A DNA stretch of 64,000 nucleotides from Polymorphum gilvum SL003B-26A1. Lineage in GTDB: Bacteria; Pseudomonadota; Alphaproteobacteria; Rhizobiales; Stappiaceae. Positions 40,051-47,907 of this stretch are shown here, in pieces. The position numbers were made by a program, and so were the translations under genes. The DNA is taken from contig NC_015259.1 in NCBI RefSeq assembly GCF_000192745.1, forward strand, positions 1,441,001-1,505,000, written 5' to 3'. Within the stretch, counting starts at the first letter, position 1, and each line of letters starts with the position of its first letter. Under the pieces are notes generated by a model that ran no database searches, was not told the origin of the DNA, and saw only the letters and a list, made by a program, of their open reading frames with translations.

Positions 40051-40070
40051 GCCTTCAGACGGAGAGCACA

Positions 40071-40307
40071 ATGGCGCGCAACACCTCGATTTCCCTAGGC
40101 GATCATTTCGCCGATTTCGTCGATCAAAGGGTCAAGACCGGGCGCTACGGCAGCGCGAGCGACGTGGTGCGGGCGGGACTGCGCCTGCTTGAAGAGCACG
40201 AAACACGGATGGACGCCCTCAGGGCAGCCCTGGAGGCCGGCGAAGCGTCCGGCGAGCCGAAGGATTTCGATTTCGACACATTTCTCGCCCACAAGACGAG
40301 CGACTAG
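40071..40307 (+). CDS. parD: ParD-family antitoxin
   Basis: A 78-residue antitoxin. The N-terminal half (NTSISLGDHFADFVDQRVKTGRYGSASDVVRAGLRLLEEHE) is the ribbon-helix-helix DNA-binding domain of the ParD/CopG type, with the characteristic GRYGSASDVVRAGL turn; the acidic C-terminal tail would wrap the toxin. A GGAGA ribosome site precedes the ATG. parE follows after 2 bases. An upstream extension of the frame has no RHH homology and contains the operator, so the ATG at 40071 is the real start. Confidence 0.92.
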   Translation: MARNTSISLGDHFADFVDQRVKTGRYGSASDVVRAGLRLLEEHETRMDALRAALEAGEASGEPKDFDFDTFLAHKTSD

Positions 40308-40309
40308 GT

Positions 40310-40600
40310 ATGCGGCGGATCCAGTTCTCGCCGGCAGCGGAAGCGGATCTCGATGCCATCTGGGCTTATACTCTCGGGCAATGGGGCGAAGCGCAGGCGA
40401 TCCGATATTTCCGCGACATGCAGGCGACTTGCGCGGGTCTGGCATCCGGGACGCTTTCCGGGCGGTCCGTCGATGATGTTCGACCCGGATATTTCAAGGC
40501 TGCTTTCGGAGCCCATCTGCTCTTCTACCGCCTCACGGAAGAGGCCCTGGTCGTGATCCGGGTCCTGCACCAGAGGATGGATGTCGCCCGTCACCTATGA
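40310..40600 (+). CDS. parE: ParE-family toxin
   Basis: A 96-residue RelE/ParE-superfamily toxin: IQFSPAAEADLDAIWAYTLGQWGEAQAIRYF at the N terminus, GRSVDDVRPGYFKAAFGAHLLFYRL in the middle and VLVVIRVLHQRMDVARHL-type ending (LVVIRVLHQRMDVARHL) with the family's conserved H-x-R-M-D. ParE toxins usually poison DNA gyrase. Translation is probably coupled to parD. The gene ends 25 bases before the second copy of the thyA tail, so the module sits exactly between the two direct repeats. Confidence 0.92.
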   Translation: MRRIQFSPAAEADLDAIWAYTLGQWGEAQAIRYFRDMQATCAGLASGTLSGRSVDDVRPGYFKAAFGAHLLFYRLTEEALVVIRVLHQRMDVARHL

Positions 40601-40625
40601 TCGCGCCGGCAGGCCAAACCCGCCA

Positions 40626-40747
40626 GACCGCTGCCGACCATGACGCTCAATCCGGCGGTCACCGACCTGTTCGCCTTCACCTACGAGGACTTCACGCTGT
40701 CGGGCTACGATCCCCATCCGCACATCAAGGCGCCGATCGCGGTGTGA
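40626..40747 (+). pseudogene. thyA 3' remnant (39 codons and stop)
   Basis: This fragment encodes [15 protein letters not shown] and the rest of the ThyA C terminus up to the stop, identical in DNA to the intact gene. It has no start, no upstream ThyA sequence and cannot make a functional enzyme. It is the left-over end of a recombination or insertion event next to parDE. It lies just upstream of the TRAP transporter genes. Confidence 0.9.
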
Positions 40748-40760
40748 GGGCGGCGAAGGG
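40626..40760 (+). repeat. Direct repeat copy B: duplicated thyA tail
   Basis: Second copy of the 135-bp sequence at 39744-39878, with no mismatch. It begins 25 bases after the parE stop. The similarity to the DNA after copy A continues weakly to about 40825, which shows the duplication included thyA downstream sequence. Confidence 0.95.
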
Positions 40761-40900
40761 GGCGCATGCACCTTTGGGCGGGGCCGGATCGACGGTCGCC
40801 TTGCGTTTTGTCGACCGGGCGGACAGGAATCGGTTGCCGGGACCGCTCTGTTTGTGCCATGTCCGGCGCACATTTGACCGACAAGGGGACCAGGCGCGTG

Positions 40901-41473
40901 ATGACCCTGATCGCGGCGATCATCCGCCTCATAAGCGGGATCAACAACTTGCTGGGGCGGATCTTTTCCTGGCTGGCGCTCGGCATCGTGCTGGTGTGCT
41001 TCACGGTGGTGGTGCTGCGCTACGCCTTCGCGACCAGTTTCGTTTGGATGCAGGACCTCTACATCTGGCTGAACGGCGCGATGTTCACCGCCGTCGCCGG
41101 CTTCGCGCTGCTGCGCGACGACCATGTGCGGGTCGACATCTTCTACCGTCCGGCCAGCGACCGGCAGAAGGCGGTGATCGACGCGATCGGCGTGGTCGTC
41201 TTCCTGCTGCCCTTCACCTGGATCGTCTATCGCTACTCGATGCCGTTCGTGACCCGGGCCTGGGGTTACTACGAGGCGTCGGCGAATGTCGGCGGCATGC
41301 CCGGGCTGTTCATCCTGAAGTCCTTCATCATCGGTTTCGCGGTGCTGGTCGCACTGCAGGGGGTGGCCATGCTGCTGCGTTCGGTACTGGTGCTCGGCGG
41401 GCGGCAGGACCTGGTGCCGGCGGCGATGCGATACGGCCGCAAGGCGGATGACCTGGCGGAGGCTGCACGCTGA
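40901..41473 (+). CDS. dctQ: TRAP transporter small permease DctQ
   Basis: Small membrane subunit of a tripartite ATP-independent periplasmic transporter. The protein has about 190 residues and four hydrophobic segments, with VVVLRYAFATSFVWMQDLYIWLNGAMFT and the DDHVRVDIFY loop that are typical of DctQ. The ATG at 40901 is chosen because AAGGGGA lies 11 bases upstream and the preceding in-frame residues (from 40766) are polar and start inside the thyA-repeat flank. The stop overlaps the dctM ATG. Confidence 0.88.
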   Translation: MTLIAAIIRLISGINNLLGRIFSWLALGIVLVCFTVVVLRYAFATSFVWMQDLYIWLNGAMFTAVAGFALLRDDHVRVDIFYRPASDRQKAVIDAIGVVVFLLPFTWIVYRYSMPFVTRAWGYYEASANVGGMPGLFILKSFIIGFAVLVALQGVAMLLRSVLVLGGRQDLVPAAMRYGRKADDLAEAAR

Positions 41474-42858
41474 TGGATCCCGTCCTGATCGGCGAGCTCC
41501 TGTCGGGGCTCATGTTCTTCGGCATCATTGCCTTCCTGATTCTGGGCTTTCCGGTGGCCTTCACGCTCGCCGGCGTGTCGCTGTTGTTCGGTCTCGTCGG
41601 CATGTGGTTCGGCGTGTTCGACCCGTCGAACCTGGGCAGCCTGCCCAACCGCTACATCGGCTTCATGACCAACGAGGTGCTGGTGGCGGTGCCGCTGTTC
41701 ATCTTCATGGGCGTGATGCTGGAGCGGTCCAAGATCGCCGAGCAGTTGCTGCTGACCATGGGCAAGCTGTTCGGCAACATGCGCGGCGGTCTCGGCCTGT
41801 CGGTGATCGTGGTCGGCGCGATGCTGGCGGCCTCGACCGGCGTGGTCGGCGCGACGGTGGTCACGATGGGCCTGATCTCGCTGCCGGCGATGCTGCGTGC
41901 CGGCTACGACCCCAAACTGGCGTCCGGCGTGATCTGCGCCTCCGGCACGCTCGGCCAGATCATCCCGCCGTCGACGGTGCTGATCTTCATGGGCGACATG
42001 CTGTCGGGCATCAACTCGCAGGTGCAGATGGCCAAGGGCAATTTCGCCCCCGTGCCGGTGTCGGTCGGCGACCTGTTCGCCGGCGCGCTTCTGCCGGGCC
42101 TGATGCTGGTCGGCCTCTACACGCTGTGGACCCTGTTCAAGGCGGTCACCGACCCGGCGTCCTGCCCGGCGACGCCGGTGCCGGAGGCGGAGAAGGCGGG
42201 GCTGTGGAAGGAGGTCGCCGTCGCGCTGGTGCCGCCGCTGCTGCTGATCGTCTCGGTGCTCGGCTCCATCCTCGGCGGCATCGCCACGCCGACGGAAGCC
42301 GCCTCGGTCGGCGCGGTCGGCGCGATCGTGCTGGCCGCGCTGCGCTGGCGGCTCACCTATGCGATCCTGCGCGAGACGGTGATCGCGACGGCGACGATCA
42401 CCTCGATGGTGTTCATCATCCTGTTCGGCGCCTCGGTGTTCTCGATCGTGTTCCGCCTGATGGGCGGCGACAACCTGGTGCACGAGTTCCTGTCCAGCCT
42501 GCCGGGCGGCACGCTGACCGCGGTGGCACTGGTCATGCTGATCATGTTCCTGCTCGGCTTCATCCTGGACACGTTCGAGATCATCTTCATCGTGATCCCG
42601 ATCACCGCGCCGATCCTGCTGGCGCTCGACGTCGATCCGGTGTGGCTCGGCGTGCTGGTCGGCGTCAACCTGCAGACATCGTTCCTGACGCCGCCGTTCG
42701 GCTTCGCGCTGTTCTACCTGCGCGGCGTCGCCCCGGCCAGCCTGTCGACGCTGGCGATCTACAAGGGCGTGATCCCGTTCGTGCTGCTGCAACTGGTCGC
42801 GATCGGGTTGCTGTTCGCGTTCCCGCAGATCGTCACCTGGCTGCCCAAGGTGCTGTGA
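41473..42858 (+). CDS. dctM: TRAP transporter large permease DctM
   Basis: Large channel subunit of the TRAP transporter, 461 residues with about 12 hydrophobic segments. Family features include LGFPVAFTLAGVSLLFG, NEVLVAVPLFIFMGVMLERS, GTLGQIIPPSTVLIFMGD, GGIATPTEAASVGAVGA and GVNLQTSFLTPPFGFALFYLRG. It would use the sodium or proton gradient to move the substrate handed over by DctP. It is fused by overlap (TGATG) to dctQ. The matching dctP gene is convergent rather than in the same operon. Confidence 0.92.
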   Translation: MDPVLIGELLSGLMFFGIIAFLILGFPVAFTLAGVSLLFGLVGMWFGVFDPSNLGSLPNRYIGFMTNEVLVAVPLFIFMGVMLERSKIAEQLLLTMGKLFGNMRGGLGLSVIVVGAMLAASTGVVGATVVTMGLISLPAMLRAGYDPKLASGVICASGTLGQIIPPSTVLIFMGDMLSGINSQVQMAKGNFAPVPVSVGDLFAGALLPGLMLVGLYTLWTLFKAVTDPASCPATPVPEAEKAGLWKEVAVALVPPLLLIVSVLGSILGGIATPTEAASVGAVGAIVLAALRWRLTYAILRETVIATATITSMVFIILFGASVFSIVFRLMGGDNLVHEFLSSLPGGTLTAVALVMLIMFLLGFILDTFEIIFIVIPITAPILLALDVDPVWLGVLVGVNLQTSFLTPPFGFALFYLRGVAPASLSTLAIYKGVIPFVLLQLVAIGLLFAFPQIVTWLPKVL

Positions 42859-42885
42859 GCGGGCGAACCAATCGACTGGACGAAA

Positions 42886-42909
42886 AAGCCCGGCGCATGC
42901 GCCGGGCTT
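42886..42909 (-). terminator. Terminator reading on the - strand (for dctP transcripts)
   Basis: A 24-bp perfect palindrome with arms AAGCCCGGCGCA and TGCGCCGGGCTT lies 27 bases after dctM. On the - strand it is followed by TTTCG, extending the final TT of the stem into a T-run, so it fits a Rho-independent terminator for the convergent dctP transcript rather than for dctM. Confidence 0.6.
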
Positions 42910-43103
42910 CAGACTGCTGACACGTCTCCAAACACGTTATCCCGCACGCAGCGAAGCGCGGATGCGGGATCGGCGAGCCGGGGCCTCTCGGTCTGCTTTA
43001 TCGAGACCATCGACATCATCGACATCGTGGCTCTCCGGTTCCGGCTCGCAGCTCACGCTTGGCCGGAATGACACCGGAGAGGTTGCGGGTGTGTCGACAC
43101 GCT

Positions 43104-43133
43104 AAGCCCGGGCTTGCGCCCGGGCTTTTCGTT
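43104..43133 (+). terminator. Terminator reading on the + strand (for dctQM transcripts)
   Basis: A perfect 10-bp stem AAGCCCGGGC / GCCCGGGCTT with loop TTGC is followed on the + strand by TTCGTTT. It lies 18 bases from the end of dctP, so the dctQM transcript should run through the 245-base gap and stop here. The gap between the two terminators holds GTCAT/ATGAC-type palindromic intergenic sequence (about 42950-43080) and no gene. Confidence 0.6.
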
Positions 43134-43150
43134 TCGCGTCCGACGAAAGG

Positions 43151-44245
43151 TCAGATCTTGAAGTACTTCTCGCGCGCGGTGACGAAGGCGCCGTCGGTCT
43201 TTTCCGAGCGGGTGCGGACGATGTTGAGCGCGGCGATGAAGCTTTCCGTGGTCTTCTTGGTCAGCGCATCGCCGGAGTCGCGCAACTCGGCCATGATTTC
43301 CATGGCGGCCTTGGCGCCGGCCTCCAGGATCTCCTCGGGGAACTCGCGGACATTGACGCCGTGGTCGTTGACCAGGGTCTGCAGAGCACGCGGGTCGTTG
43401 GCGTAGAAGTCAGAGGCGACCTGGTCGTACTCGGCCTGGCAGACGTCGCGCACGAGCGCCTGCAGGTCGGCCGGCAGCGCCTGGTACTTGGCCTTGTCGA
43501 CGACCAGTTCGGTCGCCAGACCCGGCTCGACGAAGCTCGGGAAGTAGTAGTTCTTCGCGACCTGGTAGAAGCCGAGGGCGAGGTCGTTGTAGGGGCCGAC
43601 GAACTCGGCCGCGTCCAGCGCGCCCGACTGCAGGGCCTGGAAGATCTCGCCAGCGGCCATGTTGGTCACCGTGGCGCCGAGCTTTTCCCACACGCGACCG
43701 CCGAGGCCGGGGGTGCGGAAGCGGATGCCCTTGACGGAGTCGAGGCCGGTCAGTTCGTTGCGGAACCAGCCGCCGGCCTGGGTGCCGGTGTCGCCGGACA
43801 GGAAGCCCTGCACGCCGAACTGGTCGTAGATCTCATCCCAGATCTCCTGGCCGCCCATGTAGCGCACCCAGGCGGCGAGCTCGCGCGAGGTCATGCCGTA
43901 GGGTACACCAGTGAAGAAGGACAGCGCGGCGCTCTTGTTCTGCCAGTAATAGGCGGCGCCATGCGACATTTCCGCCGAGCCGCCGATGACGGCATCGAGC
44001 GACTGCAGCGGCGGCACCAGTTCGCCGGCCGAATAGACCTGGATGGTCAGGCGGCCGCCGGAGGCGGCGGTGATGCGGTCGGCGAGGCGCTGGGCACCGA
44101 CGCCGAGGCCGGGGAAGTTCTTCGGCCAGGTGGTGACCATGCGCCAGGTGATCTTGTCCTGGGCAATCGCCGGAGCGGCGAGGGCCGCGGTCGCGGCGCC
44201 GGCACCGAGCGCCGCGGATGTCCTGATGAACGAGCGTCTATCCAT
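43151..44245 (-). CDS. dctP: TRAP transporter substrate-binding protein DctP (keto-acid/lactate type), Tat-exported
   Basis: Periplasmic solute-binding subunit, 364 residues. It has a twin-arginine signal (MDRRSFIRTSAALGAGAATAAL ending ALAAPAIAQ), which means export in folded form. The mature protein starts with ITWRMVTTWPKNFPGLGVGAQRLADRI and has SHGAAYYWQNKSAALSFFTGVPYG and GGWFRNELTGLDSVKGIRFR, typical of the keto-acid/lactate-like DctP subfamily. The ATG at 44245 has a clear GGGAGG ribosome site. It faces dctQM tail to tail and must supply that transporter. Substrate assignment to 2-oxo acids or lactate is from subfamily resemblance only. Confidence 0.88.
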   Translation of the reverse strand: MDRRSFIRTSAALGAGAATAALAAPAIAQDKITWRMVTTWPKNFPGLGVGAQRLADRITAASGGRLTIQVYSAGELVPPLQSLDAVIGGSAEMSHGAAYYWQNKSAALSFFTGVPYGMTSRELAAWVRYMGGQEIWDEIYDQFGVQGFLSGDTGTQAGGWFRNELTGLDSVKGIRFRTPGLGGRVWEKLGATVTNMAAGEIFQALQSGALDAAEFVGPYNDLALGFYQVAKNYYFPSFVEPGLATELVVDKAKYQALPADLQALVRDVCQAEYDQVASDFYANDPRALQTLVNDHGVNVREFPEEILEAGAKAAMEIMAELRDSGDALTKKTTESFIAALNIVRTRSEKTDGAFVTAREKYFKI

Positions 44246-44571
44246 GAAACTTACCTCCCAAGTATGCGGGGTTCTTGTCGTTTCGGTTCCTGCGCCGCGC
44301 AAGTCGCCGCGCAGGTCGAAGCCGGAAAAAAGCACCTGCGCCGGACGTTGTCCAGTTCCAAGCTCACGCAGGTTTCAGGAAAAGGGAATGTGCCGCAACG
44401 ACCTACTGAAAAATGCCGGAGCCGCCACGGCGGTCGGCAGGGCGAGCCGGGCTGCCGCGTCCACCGATTTGTGCAGCCTCGGACTACACCGGCGGCGGGC
44501 GATCCCCTAAGGTCCGGGCTTGCGTGCGGAAGCGCCCGCGCGTTCCCGTCCAGCCTCGCGAGGTCCCTGCC
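44246..44571. promoter_or_regulatory. Divergent intergenic region dctP/folA
   Basis: A 326-base gap between divergent genes. It should hold the promoters of dctP (leftward) and folA (rightward). AT-richer patches occur near 44375-44420, but I could not identify a confident -35/-10 pair or operator. No small gene with a supported start was found. Confidence 0.3.
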
Positions 44572-45123
44572 TTGGCGTCCAGTTCCGCCCGCCTCCGCCC
44601 GCAGATCGTCATCGTCGCCGCCGTTGCCGAGAACGGCGTGATCGGGGCGGACAACGACATGCCCTGGCACCTGCCGTCGGACCTCAGGCACTTCAAGACG
44701 ATCACGCTTGGAAAGCCGGTGGTGATGGGCCGCAAGACGTTCGAATCGCTCGGCCGGCCGCTGCCGGGACGCCCGAATATCGTCATCTCGCGCCAGCCCG
44801 CCTATGCGCCCGAGGGCGTCGAGGTGGCTGGCTCGCTTGCGGACGCGCTGGCGCGGGCGGCGGACCTGGCCGCAGATCTCGGCGCCGACGAGATCGTCGT
44901 CATGGGCGGCGGGCAGATCTATGCCGAGGCGATGGCACTCGCCGACCGGCTGGAGATCACCGAGGTGCGCGCGCGGCCGGAGGGCGACACGCGCTTTCCG
45001 GCCATCGACCGGGACGTGTGGCAGGAGACGGCGCGGGTGGAGGGCGTGCGCGGCGAGAAGGACAGCGCCTGCTTCTGCCACGTCACCTGGCGGCGGAAGG
45101 ATATCCCCGCGCCGGCGCAATGA
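44572..45123 (+). CDS. folA: Dihydrofolate reductase FolA
   Basis: Reduces dihydrofolate, recycling the product of ThyA. The product has about 183 residues. Family features are IVIVAAVAENGVIGADNDMPWHLPSDLRHFK (substrate and NADPH site with the active-site Asp/Trp region), VVMGRKTFESLGRPLPGRPNIVISR, VMGGGQIYAEAM and the C-terminal CFCHVTWRR. The start is taken as the TTG at 44572, preceded by GAGGT 7 bases upstream; no ATG lies close to the conserved N terminus. In related genomes thyA and folA are often neighbours; here 4.7 kb of parDE and TRAP genes separate them. Confidence 0.92.
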   Translation: MASSSARLRPQIVIVAAVAENGVIGADNDMPWHLPSDLRHFKTITLGKPVVMGRKTFESLGRPLPGRPNIVISRQPAYAPEGVEVAGSLADALARAADLAADLGADEIVVMGGGQIYAEAMALADRLEITEVRARPEGDTRFPAIDRDVWQETARVEGVRGEKDSACFCHVTWRRKDIPAPAQ

Positions 45124-45200
45124 GGTAGAAGGGTGCAAAGGCGCGTTGCGCGCGGCCGAGGCTTCGGAGATCGCGCCCCGCGCGGGCGGAGGAGGACCCC

Positions 45201-46046
45201 ATGTCGTTCAAGACACTGCTTGCCGTCGTCGACGGCGCCGCGGCCGATACGCTGGAGCTTGCGCCGGCGGTCGGGCTGGCCCGCGCGCTCGACGCGCATC
45301 TGTCGGTGCTGGTGGTCGGCGAGGTGCCGCCGCTGCCGTTCTACGGCTACGGCGGCCAAGGCTACGCACAGATCTGGCTGGAGGAGAGCGAGCGGCGCGA
45401 GGCACGGCTGAAGGCGGCCGGCGCGGCGGTCGAGGCGCGGCTCGCGTGCGAGGGACTGTCGTTCGATGTGCGCCCGCGCCTGGCGATCGCCGAGCGGGAA
45501 GACAACCTGGTCGCCCGCCATGCGATCTATGCCGACCTGGTCGTGCTGCTGCGGGCGGTCGCCGGCGATCTGGGCGGCGTCGAGTACCAGGTCGTCGACG
45601 GGGCGCTGTTCGATTCCGGCCGGCCGGTGCTGGTGGTGCCGGCGGGCATCGGCGACAGGCCGATCGGGCGGCGTGTCATGGTCGCCTGGAACTCGCGGCG
45701 CACGGCGGCGCGCGCGCTTGCCGACGCGCTGCCGCTGCTGCTGCGGGCGGAGGAGGTGACGCTGGTGCTGGTCGATCCGGTGAGCGGGCCGGAGAACCAC
45801 GGCGACGATCCCGGCGCCGATATGGCGCTGGTGCTGGCCCGCCACGGGCTCAAGGTGACGGTGACGCCGGTGCCCTCGGGCGGCAAGCCGGCGGGCGAGG
45901 CGCTGCTTGCGACCGCAGAGGACATCGGCGCGGACCTGATCGTCATGGGCGCCTACGAGCATTCGCGCCTGCGCGAGGCGATCCTCGGCGGCACGACCCG
46001 CGCCATGCTGGAACGGACCGGCATCCCGCTGTTCCTGGCGCATTGA
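45201..46046 (+). CDS. Universal stress protein (two-domain)
   Basis: A 281-residue Usp-family protein. The N-terminal half (FKTLLAVVDGAAADTLELAPAVGLARALDAHLSVLVVG) and the C-terminal half (VMVAWNSRRTAARALADALPLLLRAEEVTLVLV) are both Usp-like. The end carries IGADLIVMGAYEHSRLREAILGGTTRAML, close to the ATP-binding G-x2-G-x9-G-S/T motif. Role in stress survival is a family-level inference. It lies 77 bases after folA and 4 bases before the acetyltransferase gene, so these two may be co-transcribed. Confidence 0.85.
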   Translation: MSFKTLLAVVDGAAADTLELAPAVGLARALDAHLSVLVVGEVPPLPFYGYGGQGYAQIWLEESERREARLKAAGAAVEARLACEGLSFDVRPRLAIAEREDNLVARHAIYADLVVLLRAVAGDLGGVEYQVVDGALFDSGRPVLVVPAGIGDRPIGRRVMVAWNSRRTAARALADALPLLLRAEEVTLVLVDPVSGPENHGDDPGADMALVLARHGLKVTVTPVPSGGKPAGEALLATAEDIGADLIVMGAYEHSRLREAILGGTTRAMLERTGIPLFLAH

Positions 46047-46050
46047 CGCG

Positions 46051-46530
46051 ATGGCGGGGGCGATGGCGGAGAGCGCGTTCACGGGTGTCTGGCGTCGGTT
46101 CGACCAACTGTCGGTGGCCGAACTCCATGCGCTGCTGAAGCTCCGGGTCGACGTGTTCGTGGTCGAACAGGCCTGCCCTTACCGGGAGATTGACGGCCTG
46201 GATCCGCAGGCCGAGCACTATCTGCTGCGCGATGCCGACGGCGCCCTGGCCGGCTGCCTGCGCCTGTTCGCCCCGGGCGTAAACGGGCCGCAGGCGCGGC
46301 TGGGGCGGATCGTGGTGGCGCCGCAGCGGCGCGGCCTCAAGCTCGGGCACCAGCTGGTTGCGGAGGGCATCGCCCGGGCGCGGGCGCTCCATCCGGGCTG
46401 CGCCATCGCCTTGTCGGCGCAGGCGCATCTCGAGGACTTCTATGCCGGGCACGGATTCGCCGCCGTCTCGCCGCCCTATCTGGAAGACGGCATCGCGCAT
46501 GTCGATATGCTGCTCGGTGGCGCCGATTGA
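46051..46530 (+). CDS. ElaA-like GNAT acetyltransferase
   Basis: A GNAT-fold protein of up to 159 residues resembling E. coli ElaA: FDQLSVAELHALLKLRVDVFVVEQACPYREIDGLDPQAEHYLLRD at the N terminus and LGRIVVAPQRRGLKLGHQLVAEGI as the acetyl-CoA-binding motif A, then FYAGHGFAAVS. Two in-frame ATGs (46051 and 46063) are possible starts. Substrate unknown. It is followed by a 195-base gap with the hflK promoter. Confidence 0.82.
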   Translation: MAGAMAESAFTGVWRRFDQLSVAELHALLKLRVDVFVVEQACPYREIDGLDPQAEHYLLRDADGALAGCLRLFAPGVNGPQARLGRIVVAPQRRGLKLGHQLVAEGIARARALHPGCAIALSAQAHLEDFYAGHGFAAVSPPYLEDGIAHVDMLLGGAD

Positions 46531-46624
46531 CGCCGGGACGGCCTTGACAGACCGGCCGCGCCGACCCACCTGCGCAGCCAGCGCACTGCGACGGGAGGAA
46601 GCGGGCGGCGCCGGTCGGGTTTCG

Positions 46625-46653
46625 TTGAAAGCGGCCGGTAACTTCCCTATAAC
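46625..46653 (+). promoter_or_regulatory. Probable sigma-70 promoter of hflK
   Basis: TTGAAA (46625-46630) and TATAAC (46648-46653) are separated by exactly 17 bases, an excellent match to the housekeeping consensus, about 75 bases before the hflK ATG. It is likely to drive hflK-hflC-DUF2065 and perhaps degP. Confidence 0.7.
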
Positions 46654-46725
46654 CCCCAGCAAGCGAAAACACGCGGGTTCAATCAGGCGACCGGATCTGC
46701 CGGCGCCCCGAGGAAGGAAGTCTTG

Positions 46726-47907
46726 ATGCCTTGGAGCAACCAGAGTGGCGGAGGCGGCGGCTGGAAGGGCGGCGGAAACACCGGCGGGCCCTGGGGCGGC
46801 GGCGGTGGCGGCAGCGGCGGACCCTGGGGCGGCGGCCCGAGCCGGGGCGGCGGCACGCCACCCGACCTTGAGGAACTGCTGAAGCGCACCCAGGACCGGA
46901 TGAAGACGGTGCTGCCCGGCGGCGGCGGCAACCTCGGCGCCAAGGGCATGCTGCTGGCCGGCGTGGTGGTCGTCGGCGTGTGGATGCTGACCGGCCTGTA
47001 CCGGGTCGAGCAGGGTCAGGTCGGCGTCGAACTGGTGTTCGGTCAGGTCAGCGACCAGACCGCGCCGGGCCTGAACTACAACTGGCCCTATCCGATCGGC
47101 GAGGTCTATACGCCCGACGTCGAGCGGCAGCGCGAAATGACCGTCGGCATGGAGGAATTCGTCTCCGGATCGAGCGTGCGCTCGCGCGACGTGCCCGAGG
47201 AAAGCCTCATGCTGACCGGCGACGAGAACATCGTCGACGTCGACTTTAAGGTCCAGTGGCGCATCCAGAACACTCGCGAGGGCGTCGCCAACTTCCTGTT
47301 CAACATCCAGAACCCGGAAGGCACCGTGAAGGCGGTCGCCGAAAGCGCCATGCGCGAGGTGGTCGGCGAGTCCAACATCGACGCGATCCTGACCGAGAAC
47401 CGCGCGCCGATCCAGATCGCCGTGCAGGAGCTGATGCAGTCGACGCTGGACACCTATCGGGCCGGCATCGAGATCACCCAGGTGCAGATGCAGAAGGTCG
47501 ATCCGCCTCAGCAGGTCATCGACGCGTTCCGCGACGTGCAGGCGGCGCGTGCGGACCAGGAGCGCATCCAGAACGAGGCGCAGACCTACGCCAACCGGAT
47601 CGTGCCGGAAGCGCGCGGCGAGGCGGCGCGGGTGATGGAAGCGGCGAGCGCCTATCGCGACCAGACGATCGCCGAGGCGACCGGTCAGGCGCAGCGCTTC
47701 ACCAAGATCTTCGACGAATACAGGAAGGCGCCCGACGTGACGCGCGAGCGGCTCTATCTCGAAACGATCGAAAAGGTCCTGGGCAGCAACTCCAAGATCA
47801 TCATCGACAGCCAGGGCAGCCAGGGTGTGGTGCCGTACCTGCCGCTCAACGAGCTGACCGGACGGACGCAGACGCCGGCGGCGACCCGCACCGGAGGAGC
47901 CCAGTGA
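46726..47907 (+). CDS. hflK: FtsH protease modulator HflK
   Basis: Band-7/SPFH membrane protein that with HflC forms the complex surrounding the FtsH protease. The 393-residue protein has an extended Gly/Trp/Pro-rich cytoplasmic N terminus (about 55 residues), a single membrane segment (GMLLAGVVVVGVWMLTGLYRV) and the SPFH domain (VEQGQVGVELVFGQV onward), then a helical coiled-coil region (QAARADQERIQNEAQTYANR). GAGGAAGGAAG lies 5 bases before the ATG at 46726; a TTG at 46723 is less likely. The stop overlaps the hflC ATG. Confidence 0.93.
   Translation: MPWSNQSGGGGGWKGGGNTGGPWGGGGGGSGGPWGGGPSRGGGTPPDLEELLKRTQDRMKTVLPGGGGNLGAKGMLLAGVVVVGVWMLTGLYRVEQGQVGVELVFGQVSDQTAPGLNYNWPYPIGEVYTPDVERQREMTVGMEEFVSGSSVRSRDVPEESLMLTGDENIVDVDFKVQWRIQNTREGVANFLFNIQNPEGTVKAVAESAMREVVGESNIDAILTENRAPIQIAVQELMQSTLDTYRAGIEITQVQMQKVDPPQQVIDAFRDVQAARADQERIQNEAQTYANRIVPEARGEAARVMEAASAYRDQTIAEATGQAQRFTKIFDEYRKAPDVTRERLYLETIEKVLGSNSKIIIDSQGSQGVVPYLPLNELTGRTQTPAATRTGGAQ

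Noticed and set aside
39885-40070. N-terminal extension of parD
   Set aside because: It contains the operator and the -10 element, and the RHH domain begins at the ATG at 40071 with a good ribosome site.
42950-43090. Possible small RNA between dctM and dctP
   Set aside because: The segment looks like a dispersed palindromic intergenic repeat (GTCATTCCGG-like on one strand) and lies between two terminators; no promoter is visible.
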